Below, one piece after another: positions 13,431-24,207 of a stretch of DNA of 64,000 bases. Source of the stretch: Uloborus plumipes (Eukaryota > Arthropoda > Arachnida > Araneae > Uloboridae); contig JAXGGA010004465.1 in assembly GCA_038373865.1 (NCBI GenBank), positions 24,134 through 88,133 on the forward strand, written 5' to 3'. Numbering within the stretch: the first letter of the stretch is position 1; every line of letters begins with the position of its first letter. Position numbers and translations under genes: made by a program. A model generated the notes under the pieces. The model saw nothing but the letters and a program-made list of their open reading frames with translations, was not told where the DNA came from and searched no databases.

Positions 13431-13502
13431 CTTTACAGCCTCTCTTTCCTCTTCTAAAAGTTTCTGAACCATTGATGGTGTATCCCTCATGGCGGACAGA
13501 GC
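13431..13502 (-). CDS. Short internal exon of the unrecognised minus-strand gene
   Basis: This exon is 72 bp, or 24 codons, phase 0 at both ends. The minus-strand acceptor is TTTGATTTCAG and the donor is AAG|GTGAGA. The peptide is ALSAMRDTPSMVQKLLEEER followed by EAVK. It is charged and helix-prone, and continues naturally into the helical start of the exon at 8792-8989. The combination of two good splice sites, an open frame with no remainder and helix continuity makes this convincing despite its length. Confidence 0.77.
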
Positions 13503-14148
13503 CTGAAATCAAAAAATTAAAAAAGACATCACAAGCTTAAAGTCATCAGTACAGCAAGCATCTTAAATACTGCCAATTCAACAATATTTTAACCACACAG
13601 AAGTAGTTCGAGTTCACGATTCCAGTGAAAAGCTATATTTCCTGAAATGTACTGAAATCGGACTAAACAGTGCTGAAAACTTACAAAATACTTCAATCGT
13701 TAACTGTTTTCATTCTCACCACTTTTCCACCCCAGTCGGTTTTATTTTTTTCAGTTCAGTTCAAGACCATTAATTTGCTTTCAACAGTTCGATGATTTTT
13801 CCAATTAATGTTTTGAAGTTTCAGGTGAATTTTTAAACATTTTTCATAAATTAAAAAAGTGTTAAAAATGATATTTCAGCTAACTCATAAGTGTTTCACC
13901 GATTTTTCATATGCTATTTGGAATGAGCAAAATAGTTTATCCTTGAAAAGGATATTGTGGACGAAATGAAAATAAATTGAATAATGAGTAAAAATAAATT
14001 AATTAATATAATTAATATAATTAACATATAAATAATAAGATATTTTAAAATAATTGAATGAAATAATATTTCAAGGAGATGTAAAATGTTTGCACTATAA
14101 TACTGTAATGATTTAGTGAGACTGATTATTTTAATAAAAAATATAATA

Positions 14149-15461
14149 GGGGAGACTGGGTACGGTTGTGACAATTTTCATTTGCTCCCCCATAGATCCC
14201 TTAGCAATGCCTGTGAGCTGGTTTAAAGTTGTTTTTATGTTAAAGTGTTTATTTGCCTGCTTATAAACACTAAAATTTTCTCCCTAAGTACAATAGTTAA
14301 CTCACAGGACCAAATTAAACAGAAAAGGAAAAAGTGTCACAACCGACCCCACCCCAGGGGCGGTTGTGACAGTGCTTGGGGTCGGTTGTGACAAGTTCAA
14401 AAATACAGCAAAACAGTCTAGATCACTTTTAATTTCAAGTACTATTAAACGTAATTCAACATAACCTTCATCTGGGAAAGTTTAACATTTAACAATGTGT
14501 CTCGTTCAGTTGAAGTAGCCTTATACCAAGGCTTACAAAAATATCAGGTTTTTGGAATTTCGTAACGTCTGTTTTGGCAACAGTATGCACATCCTGTGGA
14601 TCATAACCGTGTCTGTTCATAACAATTCTCAAGTATCAAAGAAAGATTCCACATTTATTTGTTTTATTGAAGCTCTTGAAAGGCTAGTTGCATGAGCTAC
14701 ACGAACAGACGTGAAACATTTCTATTCATGAATAAACGGAACCATTTCTCAGTAGCCATTTTACTCTCATATCTGCTTTCAGCGTATATGTAAGCTCAAA
14801 AGCACTTTATTATGAGCAATATAGCCTACGCACACGTTGTTTTCATTGTGACAGCGCCGGCCGGCTCCATCGCGTTTGCAAATGAATGTTTCGTAGCAAA
14901 GACTTACGATTAACGTTGCATTTCCAAAGCTGTCCGAAAGAAAAAAAAGTTTCTCTTCTTTATAAGCTTCTTTATATTTCATTAGGTCACACTGCCCTAT
15001 TTCTGTCTTCTCCTAGCGTATTATGGGCATCAAATATGATAAAAACATGTTTTACTCGTGTCACAACCGTCCCCACGCAATTTGTCACAACCGACCCCAA
15101 CCCACTACTTTTGAAAACAGCAATCGCCATGGCAATACAAAATAGCCTACATAAAATGTAATCACTGCTATTTCACTATTGAGGTTCACTACTAACGGGG
15201 AGAAAAATTTCATTTCTTTATCTGTACCCATTCAACAGGAATTACTAAAAGACATCGAACAAAAAAACTGTTGACTGTTAAAAAGTAACCAACCCCTCTG
15301 CTAGCGTTAATGTCACTCGATGGCTACCGCAATGCTTTGACACACATTCAGACAAACATGCTGATACTCTCTCTCTTTGCTTCAACCAGGTATTAATTAT
15401 GGTTTAGCTAATATGACGACTGTCACAACCGCCCCGCGTCACAACCGTCCCCAGTCTCCCC
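14149..15461. mobile_element. Non-autonomous DNA transposon with iterated GTCACAACCG motifs
   Basis: The ends are inverted repeats of about 24 bp: GGGGAGACTGGG(T)ACGGTTGTGAC at left and the reverse complement of GGGGAGACTGGGGACGGTTGTGAC at right. TA dinucleotides flank both ends (14147-14148 and 15462-15463), which fits a TA target duplication. The 10-mer GTCACAACCG occurs eight times, at about 14163, 14336, 14361, 14383, 15060, 15084, 15422 and 15438. The copies cluster near the ends, with the left group mostly inverted relative to the right group, and each is usually followed by a CCCC. Such subterminal arrays are typical of transposase binding sites. The 1.3-kb body has no transposase-like frame. 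I cannot assign the superfamily. Confidence 0.75.
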
Positions 15462-18183
15462 TACATTCAATAACTAATTTAATTAATTAATCAGCTTTCA
15501 AATTTGCACTGCATTTCTTTGAATTTTTTTAAAACTAATTCTTGGATTCTGTACCAACATTATTAAGCAAAACCTCATTTCAAAAGTACTAAAATCATAA
15601 TTTTGTCTGAAACAGCGTAAAAAGATTAAAACTATTTTATGTTTGTACTCAGCAAAATCCTCTTAAGGAAATGTTTTGTGAGTATTTGAAGCAGAACCAA
15701 AGAGTTAAGAACGTATGAAATTTGATGAATAGATTAATTATTTTATATTATCGCATAAAAGTACATTTCCAGACCCCCCCCCCTTTTTTTTGTCAAATTC
15801 CTTTAGATTTTTTCCTTTAGATTTTATTCAAATTAAAAATATATACAGGTTTTTTCGGCACACATATCTCCTCAATACATTCTTTCTGCTATTTCTCCGC
15901 TCGTTGTCGGCAACTAATCACAACATCGTTGTAAGTCTGCACTATGAAGGCCAACTGTAACTGATTTTTAAAACGATAAGTGTCAATCTATAAGATAAAA
16001 AAAAAGGGGGGGGTTCTAGTTTGTTTCAGCCCATGATATTTTTAAAAAGTATTTGTTCTTGTTAAAAATTAAGAACACTTTGCTATGATATAATCCCTAG
16101 AATGATGACTCACGAAGCACTTTTTTCTTAGAAAAAGCAATCAGATTGAAAATAACTAACAACGCGTTAAAAATTTAAACTACGTGTTTAAAATTTATTT
16201 TAGCATTCCACAACAATCTGAAATTATGTTGAGGTGTCATGTATTATTACGGGTCAAAATGTCACTGCTTGTCAAAATTCAAATTTTCACTTGTGATATA
16301 ATTCCTAGCATTTCTTTTACTCTTACTAACCTATGAATCACGAAACACTTTGAGTCACAAAAATCAATCACAATGAAAACAATTAGCAACGATGTCTGTG
16401 CGTTTAATTTTTTTTTAGTATTCCACAACGTGTCAAATATTATATTGAGGTCAACTAGAATAGTCTATGAAGCGTTTCCGCATCAAATATTCTGGCGCTT
16501 TTAAGTTATTAGGCGCAAAACCTGCCAGAATAAATGAGCTACATTATTCACTTCGGCACATAAATCTTCTCCTTTTTCAAGTACATAAAGCAAACGTACT
16601 CCGGAACTAAAAACCGCCCATATATTTTGAATATTTATGTAACGTTGATGCAAGAAGAAAGGTTTCTTGCAGTTGAAGAGTGCCTTATGATTAATATTTC
16701 ATATCTAATCCTGTCATTTATACTTTTATTCGGAATTAAAAATTACTCCTTGGAAAAAAATCTTTTCGAAAATCTATTGTGACGTATCAATCTCAGGGAC
16801 AGAACTTATCTAAATCTCTTTCAAAGTGCAAAGAAAAAAATATTCTTTAAAAAATTACCCCAAAATGTTGGGGGGGAAAGAACGAAAAAAAAACACTTGT
16901 TTTTCATAAAAAATAGTAAGAAAAGCTTAACCATTATAAAACTATTAGTTTATAATTTAAAAAAAATAACAATAATGCGTAAAAATAAGAAAAGCATTAA
17001 TCTTCCTCTACTGCTAAGTAGAGTCATCATACTAAATTTAGAGCCAAGTTATATTTTCTGTTTGAAACAATCTTTCTTTTTCCCCCTCAAACGGAACCAT
17101 ATAACACTTATAATTTAATGGAAATTTATGAGGAAATATGACACAAAAAGCATTATAATTTTTCATGCATTTCAGAAGTAGGAAACTAGGATTTCATTTT
17201 TCTTCTGCTGAAAAAAAAATCTTGCAATTATATTTTATTTCTCTCCGACTGATATAATGTTTCATGGAACTTTTTACTGTTTTTTTCTTAAATTCAATCT
17301 TATTATTGTTCTTAAGACCATCCATGATATTGTGCAAAAAAGTACGAAGAAAATAGCATGTGTTTATATCTTACTAAAAGATGAAGTTTAATTGTGCATT
17401 TGGGATTGGAAAAAAATATAAGTAATGTTCCTATGCTAACAGCCTACAGTAACCCTATCTGTAGCAAAATTAATGCAATAACTAACAGATATTGCCGTAA
17501 CTGTATTCATCTTAAATTGAACATTTGTATTCAACAGGATCAACATTGAAATGTGTATCGGGATATAAATTAAAGTATTAAAATATATATTTTTTATCAA
17601 AACGCAAAAATAGAATAATATTCTTCACTTCATATCTAAAATAATATTAAAATCATTAAATCTTTTCCTGCTAATTTTCTAAAAATAAACATTTGCTCTA
17701 AATAGATAAATACTATGGTTGAAAATGCTGTGTCTATTAATTTATTTATTTTTAAAGTAAATAAATCAGATGTTTGTGTTTGTACTTTCAATTACCGAAA
17801 TTTTCATTTAGAAAAACTTACGGTGACTATCACTACCCTCACCAGTTTATGTTCGAAATACCATAAATGAAAGAAATCGAACTTGATTCGAGCTGAAACC
17901 ATGCTTGCTAAAAAATATCTGAAAACAACGTAATTTCACACGTCATTAATATATTTCTGTCGAAATCACAAACAAACCTGTTCCAAAATTAAACGTATAA
18001 CCGGCACTTCAGTTGACTTAAGTAAGGACACATTTAAAATACGTGACTTGATGAATGTGAAGAAAAGCATAAAAATGAGTAGTAAAAGATTTGTCATCAA
18101 TTCGTATTTATTTTTATGACACCTGTCAAGTTTTATTTACTTATTTTATGTTCTTTGCATGACTCAATATTTTATTTTTACTT

Positions 18184-19543
18184 TCTTCTATATCTATTAT
18201 ATAGAAGAAAGTATTGGTTTCGTGAAAATTTTCGAATGTCGAATTTTGACGGATTTGCACGTTTTGAGGTGCGCTGAGTCCATTTCGACCATTTTTGGAA
18301 AATGTCTGTCTGTGTGTGTGTGTGTCTGTCTGTGTGTGAGTCTGTATGTGTGTGACCAGTTTTTGTGGCCGCGCTAGAGCAAAAACTACTGCATGAAATC
18401 GAACAAAATTTTTTTCACATATGCACCACTATGTGAACTGGTGCACCTGACTTTGTTTAGCGAATTCCTCCACGGGGGGTGGAGCAATCGCACGTGTTCT
18501 GCGCGTGGGTGATTGCTATATCTCAGGAAGTAACCGGCGGAATCAAACGAAAATTGGTCCATAGGTAGACCCTACCGAGTACAGGTGCTGATTTAATTTG
18601 CGTGTCAATATCTCGAAGGGGGGTGGAGCAATCGCACGTGTTCTGCGCGTGGGTGATTGCTATATCTCAGGAAGTAACCTGCGGAATCAAACGAAAATTG
18701 GTCCATAGGTAGACCCTACTAAGTACAGGTGCTGATTTAATTTGCGTGTCAATATCTCGAAGGGGGGTAATCGCACGTGTTCTGCGCGGGGGTGATTGCT
18801 ATATCTCAGGAAGTAACAAGCGGAATCAAACGAAAATTGGTCCATAGATAGACCCTATAGAGTACAGGTGCTGATTCAATTTGTGTGTCAGTATCTTGAA
18901 GGGGGGTGGAGAAATCGCACGTGTTCTGCGCGGGGGTGATTGCTATATCTCAGGAAGTAACAGGCGGAATCAAACGAAAATTGGTCCATATGTAGACCCT
19001 ATTGAGTACAATCGCTGATTCAATTTGTGTGTCAATATCTCAAAGGGGGGTGGAGCAATCAAAAGTGCTTATTTTGTCATTGCACCTACTGTATCTCGAG
19101 AAATATTGCTGAGATTTGAATGAAATTTGGAATAACACTAACCCAATAAGGAAGCAAGCATAGATTAAATTTTGGCGCCAATCGCCCCAGGGGGAGGGTG
19201 GGGTGATTTTTGCGCTTAGTCAACAATGCGAAAAATCAATTCATTAAAAAATCGCTTTCACGCTATTTAATTATCAGAACAGCTGAAAACTTTCAATGAT
19301 TTGAAATTTTTAACTGTTGCCAATTTCTTTTTACTAACAAATAAAATGTTTGCAATTAATCTAAACAAGGCTTTTGCAATGATTTCCAATTTCGCTCATT
19401 GATTCTGCAGTTGCAGGGTTATTACGATAATTGGGAAATTGGAGCTGTTTCCAATTATTCGGGCGAGTACGTATTTTATTTTGTAACTGGAATTCATAAG
19501 ATAGATATAGAAGAAAGTTTCGTCACGGCCACGACAGCTAGTT
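18184..19543 (+). mobile_element. Helitron-like non-autonomous element (candidate)
   Basis: The right end reads TCGTCACGGCCACGACAGCTAG followed by T. A small GC-rich hairpin just before a terminal CTAG with T after it is what Helitron 3' ends look like. The left boundary is uncertain; I placed it at a palindrome (TTCTATAT...ATATAGAA) near 18184. The word TATAGAAGAAAGT occurs near both ends in the same orientation, followed by TTTCGT or a near match. The interior has a (GT)n run near 18306-18330, then a 144-bp minisatellite. A simple repeat plus a tandem array inside is common for short Helitron relatives. No Rep/helicase gene is present. Confidence 0.45.
18474..19070 (+). repeat. Minisatellite, about four to five units of 144 bp
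   Basis: Units begin with GGGGGGTGGAGCAATCGCACG or a variant at 18474, 18618, 18762, 18901 and 19045. Spacings are 144, 144, 139 and 144; the third unit lacks the six bases GGAGCA. Each full unit also holds ATCTCAGGAAGTAAC and TTGGTCCATA. The fifth start diverges after about 25 bp. High identity between units suggests recent amplification or conversion. Confidence 0.9.
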
Positions 19544-22500
19544 TTATAACTGTTGAAAGCATTTTTAACATTGAAATAAAGAAAAAAAAATGGGTTCACG
19601 GATTGTGAATTATATTGAAACGACGTGAAAGAATGAAACCTGTTTTTATTTTGTTACCCCTTCCAAGCTAAATTCATTAAAATAGATGCTATCAGCTTTG
19701 TTTCGATGAATTACTATCAAGTTTAAAATGACAATCATTTGTTTTACAAGTTTGAAACTATTTCAAAGCAGAAATAATTTTATTTTTTCTGGGCAAATTA
19801 TTAATAACAAGTACGTACATATAATTAAAAGTAAGACAATAACGTAGCAGTAATATTTCACCCAAAAAAGAACAGCTTCGATAATTAGTAAATTTACGAA
19901 AACCTGAATGACCTTATGAAAGCAAAACTTATCGATGAATCTTTACTGCACTTGCTTGCTCAATAAGCAGTATTGCAGTTGTTGCAAACATCAATAGAGT
20001 AAAAAAATAAATGAAATGAATAATAAAATAATTTTCAATTATTATGGTCTTTGGGAAACAATCCTTCATGTTAAAAAACTGAACTCAGCAAAAACGCCCA
20101 ACCCTCATCTATAAACTTAAAATTAAAGGAATAAAAAAATTGGTGAAAATTCCTGAAATAATTTTGAGTTACCGTTTTCTATTCGGGTACAAAACTGCTA
20201 TAATAACATCATACACAGTAACTAACCACTAATGCCAGAGTGAAGTTTTTTCCTCGAGACAAACTTCATCTGAAAACTATTTTGACTTTGTTTTTAATCC
20301 TGCTTTACTTAATGCCTTAGAATTCACCGAAAGAATGGAGAAATTGCAAAAAATGACAAGATTTTAAAACAGTTCTTGTTTTCGTAAAGACAAACTAATA
20401 ACGTTCTTCTACTGGATTTTTGTAAGTAATTCGTTGTTTTTCTCGTGGAAGACATTTAAGAGGCTTTGACATTTGCTTGGTGAAAAGAAAAGTTTTTATA
20501 TATGCTCTGAAATGTCAATACTAAAAGAAAACAAACTCCGCTGTAGCAGTTGACTTTTGAGTTTTCAAAAACAGAAAGGAATAAAAGCCTTGAGGCAAAA
20601 TGAAAAGACTGAATTCTTCTTGAGTTATAAAAGAAGAATAATAAGTTATCTATAAATTATGTATTTCTTGCATTCTCTACATAAAACGTGTAAAAGAGAG
20701 AAAAAACAACGCATGATTCGACGTTCTTATTTTTCGACAATTATGTTTGAATAACTCTTTTAAGAAGAAATTTCTATTAACATTTGTTTAAACTTTTTGA
20801 CAAATACACTATGTCATCCGCAGCACCTATTCCATTCAGTTCATGAAAAAAGTAAATAAATATTGCTAACCATTCTTTTTTGAAGAGTCTGTTGCCAGAG
20901 GTGGAAGAGAATAAAATGAATGAGAAAAATCTCAACCTCTGTTGAAAATAGAGTGAGATATTTAAAACTCGTAAGACAGATTTTTTAAAATCTTTTTTCT
21001 ACATAATATATCAACACTCAAAGACGAAGTATTATTAGCTCTTTTTTATGTTTTATTATTGAGTTTGTCTTCAAAAAACTTAAAACAATTCATTTACACA
21101 AGTAAGTACTTTTTTTTGACAGTTTTATTAAAGTATTCATCTCTTAAATTAGAAGCACTTTTCGTTTCTGCTACTATTTGTATTAGTTTTCTATGGATCT
21201 GGTTGAATAGAATGATAATCCTTTTAATATAGTATAATGCACGTTTCTTCTACATTTTTCAGTTTTTTTTTTTTTTTTTTTTTTTTTTTTGATCTGCCAC
21301 ATTGTTTAAGCTTGTAAAATAAAAAGATTATTCAATCATTCCATTTGGAAACGTCTTTTCGTTTTTCTTTTTTTCCTTTCTAAACGGCGTGAAATTGAAA
21401 AGAAATATTTTTTAAAAAATGGAAATAAAGTTGAATAAGCAAGTTCAAAAACGGAAATGCACAGCTTTTATACGCTTGTTTGAGAATAGTCTACTTTTGC
21501 AAGCGCATTTTTTTTCAGTCGTTATATTCAAATAGATTGACAAGAGTTCGCCTTAAAAAAACGACTTTTTCCGTATTTTATGGATAATTTAGCTTTTACT
21601 GTTCTAATTAATCGCTTTAGACGATTAATAATAGTTCGATGGATATAGCTGTAGGATAAGTCAGAGTGCGTGGAAAAGAATCAGTGAAGGAAAATACAAT
21701 AGAAAGGAAACAGTTCAATTTCAGTAAATTCGGGGTTTCTAAAACAATCACTAATTTTTTTCTCACCATTGTTATGGATGCAATTTTCTTCCTTGCTACA
21801 TAACCACTTTTACATAAAGTCCTTAATCGTAGCAGGGATTCAATTTAATAAACAATTGCAGGAAATTCTTGCTTTCTTCTTGTGTGAGATTTTTTTTTTC
21901 TTTTTTGAAAATGCGCTATTCTCGTAGTCTCGCGTTCTATCGGAATTTTTACCTGCAGCTAAATTTATAACATGCCGGACAACTCTAATAACTTCATAAG
22001 TAAGATTTTCTGATGTATGAGTTTTTTTTTTTTTTTAATGGTGAAAGTTTTTAAAACATTCTGCTTATTTTTGAAGTTATGTTTTTTCCTATATTGTAAA
22101 GCGTTCACATTATTTTATCCAAACCCTGTGTATTCTAGACGGGAGTAAATCTTAAAATGTAATATTTCTATGAGTGTTAAATTGTAATTTGTCCATATTT
22201 ATTTTCAGTCAATTAATCTAATTAACTGACTAAAATAAAGACTTGAAGTTTAAAAATTCTTTCAGAAAAATGGAACTCAGTTTGTACGGAAATATATTAT
22301 CTTGTTCTTTGAGTTCTTTAAAGAAATATCTTTTTAGCAAAGGAATTTAAACTCATGCAAGTAATCAAAATAATGTAATCTAAAAAAAAATCAGCATGTG
22401 GCTCATGGTTTTTTATTTTTTCACGCAATCTTACTGAATACGAAACTTTTGTTACCTTCTACATTTGAAGCAGTGAGAAACAAATAGATGCAAGTAGACG

Positions 22501-23071
22501 TGTTCAAGTTTCCAGTAAAACGCTTTTAAAGTTCGAGCCCTAAGTATTGAAAAGTTTTTCTAAATCTTGATGCACAACAGCGCCTATTGCGACAACTAGT
22601 ATTATCTCTTGCCAAAAAGCAAAAAATAGGTTCTGCTACCATTTGTAGTAGTTATCTCAAAGAAAAAATAATAATTTAGACACTTATATGTATCATTTTC
22701 AAAATTTGCTTACATTTGCTGTCCGGAGGTTAAAAATACGATTTTGAAGCATAACTTATATTTTAAATTCAATGTGAACAATTATTTTCTTCAAGAAATA
22801 CCCCAAAAAAAATTCTTTCACTCAAAAAATTATTGAAATTTATTTATTTATTTTTATATAAGTCTTTAAAAATGAGAATCAAGATAAAAACGCTTGTCCA
22901 TTTTCAATTTTCGCAAGTTCAGCTATTTTTTTATATACTTAATTGTATAAAAAAGTATATACAATAAATTATTTTTATATAGTGACTATTAGTATATGAT
23001 ATTCATAATAAATATTAGCAATAGTATTTTTTTATTAAGAAATGTATGAATATATTTTGTCCGGCAGTTCT

Positions 23072-23616
23072 TGTCAAGTCCGTTACATTAAGATTATTTT
23101 AGCTAAAAAAGGTATTTATTGCAGTCAAAAGATGGTAACACCTATTCAATTAACTTGACAAACTAGTGACATAACTATTTCGCACCATTTTGTTTTCCTG
23201 AGTCGAGAAGTATTGCTGGGGCGTTTCGCACAAGATTTCTTTCAGGTGCGTATTTTTATTCTTTGTCAAGTCGGTTACCAAAGATTTTAGTATTAATTTT
23301 TACTTTTTCTCAACTTTTACCCCGAAATATTGTTTATTATACAACTCTAAGAAAATGCATATCGTTGTTCAATTTTTAAATTCGACAACTAGCCATAATT
23401 TGACATTTTGGTTGAAATTGTCAAGTCCGTTACTGGTCAAATCCGTTACCAAATGTCAAGTTCGTTACCATACAGTTTTTGATCAATATTTTAATGATCA
23501 CAAACATCGTTTTAAGCTTCAGGGATGCAAATAATTTCAAATGAAGTTGGTTCTAGGCGCTATGATATAGTTTAAAAGTGAGGTTTCATATTGATTTTGT
23601 ATGGTAACGGACGACA
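23072..23616. repeat. Region iterating TGTCAAGTCCGTTAC
   Basis: The 15-mer TGTCAAGTCCGTTAC or a one- to three-base variant occurs at 23072, 23264, 23419, 23435 and 23454, with an inverted partial copy (GTAACGGACGACA) at 23604-23616. Five copies run one way and the last is inverted. This resembles the subterminal motif arrays of the element at 14149-15461, but I could not place terminal inverted repeats or a target duplication. It is probably a decayed DNA transposon. Confidence 0.6.
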
Positions 23617-24096
23617 ATTTTCCTTGCAACTTAAAGTTTTACAACAGCATTTGAATACTTAATTATGCATCAAAGTGCTATATAATCAAAGTACAACCAA
23701 TTACTTTTTCACACACCTAAAATATGTGACAAAACATCTGTTTGTGATTCTAAAAGAAAATAACAAGTTAAAAAAATTACTTAAAAATTATGAAATGTTA
23801 GCATATGGTTAAAATGACCCATATCCTTTTGCTTCTCCCTGCCTCATTTTTTGACACATTTTATGCCCTCCTAATTCTTGAATTTTTCGTGAGCAATAGC
23901 ACAACAAATCGGTTTGAAATTATGCACTTTTAGTGAGGTCGGACAATCAATCCTAAGATATTTTGAAAATCGACATTTTGAATTATGAAACTAGATGCTG
24001 CAGAATTAATCGAATGGCAATATTTAAGTGCACAATCGATTCCTTTGTGAACATATAGCAAATGAGGATATGTGGTAAGGCTTCCGTAAAACGTAC

Positions 24097-24207
24097 CTTT
24101 AAGAGATAGGATTTTCCTCTTTTTTCTTCACTTAGGATGGCCTTTCGTCCTATGCTCGAACTCAAAAGCGAGCATAGGAAAAGGTTGTACTCCGTACCGG
24201 CTTTTAC
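24097..24207 (-). CDS. Possible extra exon of the minus-strand gene (doubtful)
   Basis: On the minus strand, an acceptor TTAATTTCAG and a donor AAG|GTACGT enclose 111 bp that are open, phase 0 at both ends and therefore insertable between 26798 and 13502 without breaking the frame. The peptide would start VKAGTEYNLFLCSLLSSSIG and end KSYLLK. Against it, the centre is a near-perfect hairpin (CCTATGCTCG and CGAGCATAGG, 10-base loop, extendable to about 18 pairs), unusual in coding sequence and more like a foldback or hairpin RNA. A 111-bp open stretch with chance splice sites is not rare in a 64-kb window. Confidence 0.3.
24139..24186. repeat. Imperfect hairpin with stem of about 18 bp
   Basis: Arms GGCCTTTcgTCCTATGCTCG (24139-24158) and CGAGCATAGGAAAAGGTT (24169-24186) pair with one 2-base bulge and two terminal G-T wobbles. 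The loop is 10 bases. It overlaps the doubtful exon. A small hairpin RNA, MITE core or chance are all possible; the stem is short for an animal pre-miRNA. Confidence 0.6.

Larger units (their letters stand above)
13503..24096 (-). other. Very long intron of the minus-strand gene, with several mobile elements
   Basis: This intron segment is about 10.6 kb. If the doubtful exon at 24097-24207 is not real, the intron runs on to 26797. It carries the GTCACAACCG-repeat element (14149-15461), the Helitron-like element with 144-bp repeats (about 18184-19543), a run of 28 T at 21263-21290 and the TGTCAAGTCCGTTAC-repeat region (23072-23616). Between these the DNA is AT-rich with C- or G-homopolymers (for example near 15776 and 16010), and I see no further exon I would defend. 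Confidence 0.55.

Noticed and set aside
13600..13640. GTTCGAGTT words resembling a tRNA B box
   Set aside because: No matching A box, acceptor stem or T-run terminator, so no tRNA.
17822..17892. Minus-strand stretch with GGTTTCAG acceptor and GTAAGT donor
   Set aside because: Length 71 bp and its phases do not fit the gene; a plus-strand frame over the same bases is equally open, so coding cannot be argued.
21953..22009. Minus-strand 57-bp open stretch (NLTYEVIRVVRHVINLAA) between AG and a GTAAAA donor
   Set aside because: The peptide looks protein-like, but the acceptor has no pyrimidine tract and the phases (1-1) do not fit the phase-0 gene around it.
22436..22459. Minus-strand 24-bp microexon candidate (KVTKVSYS)
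   Set aside because: Fits phase 0, but such short chance combinations are expected in a window this size.
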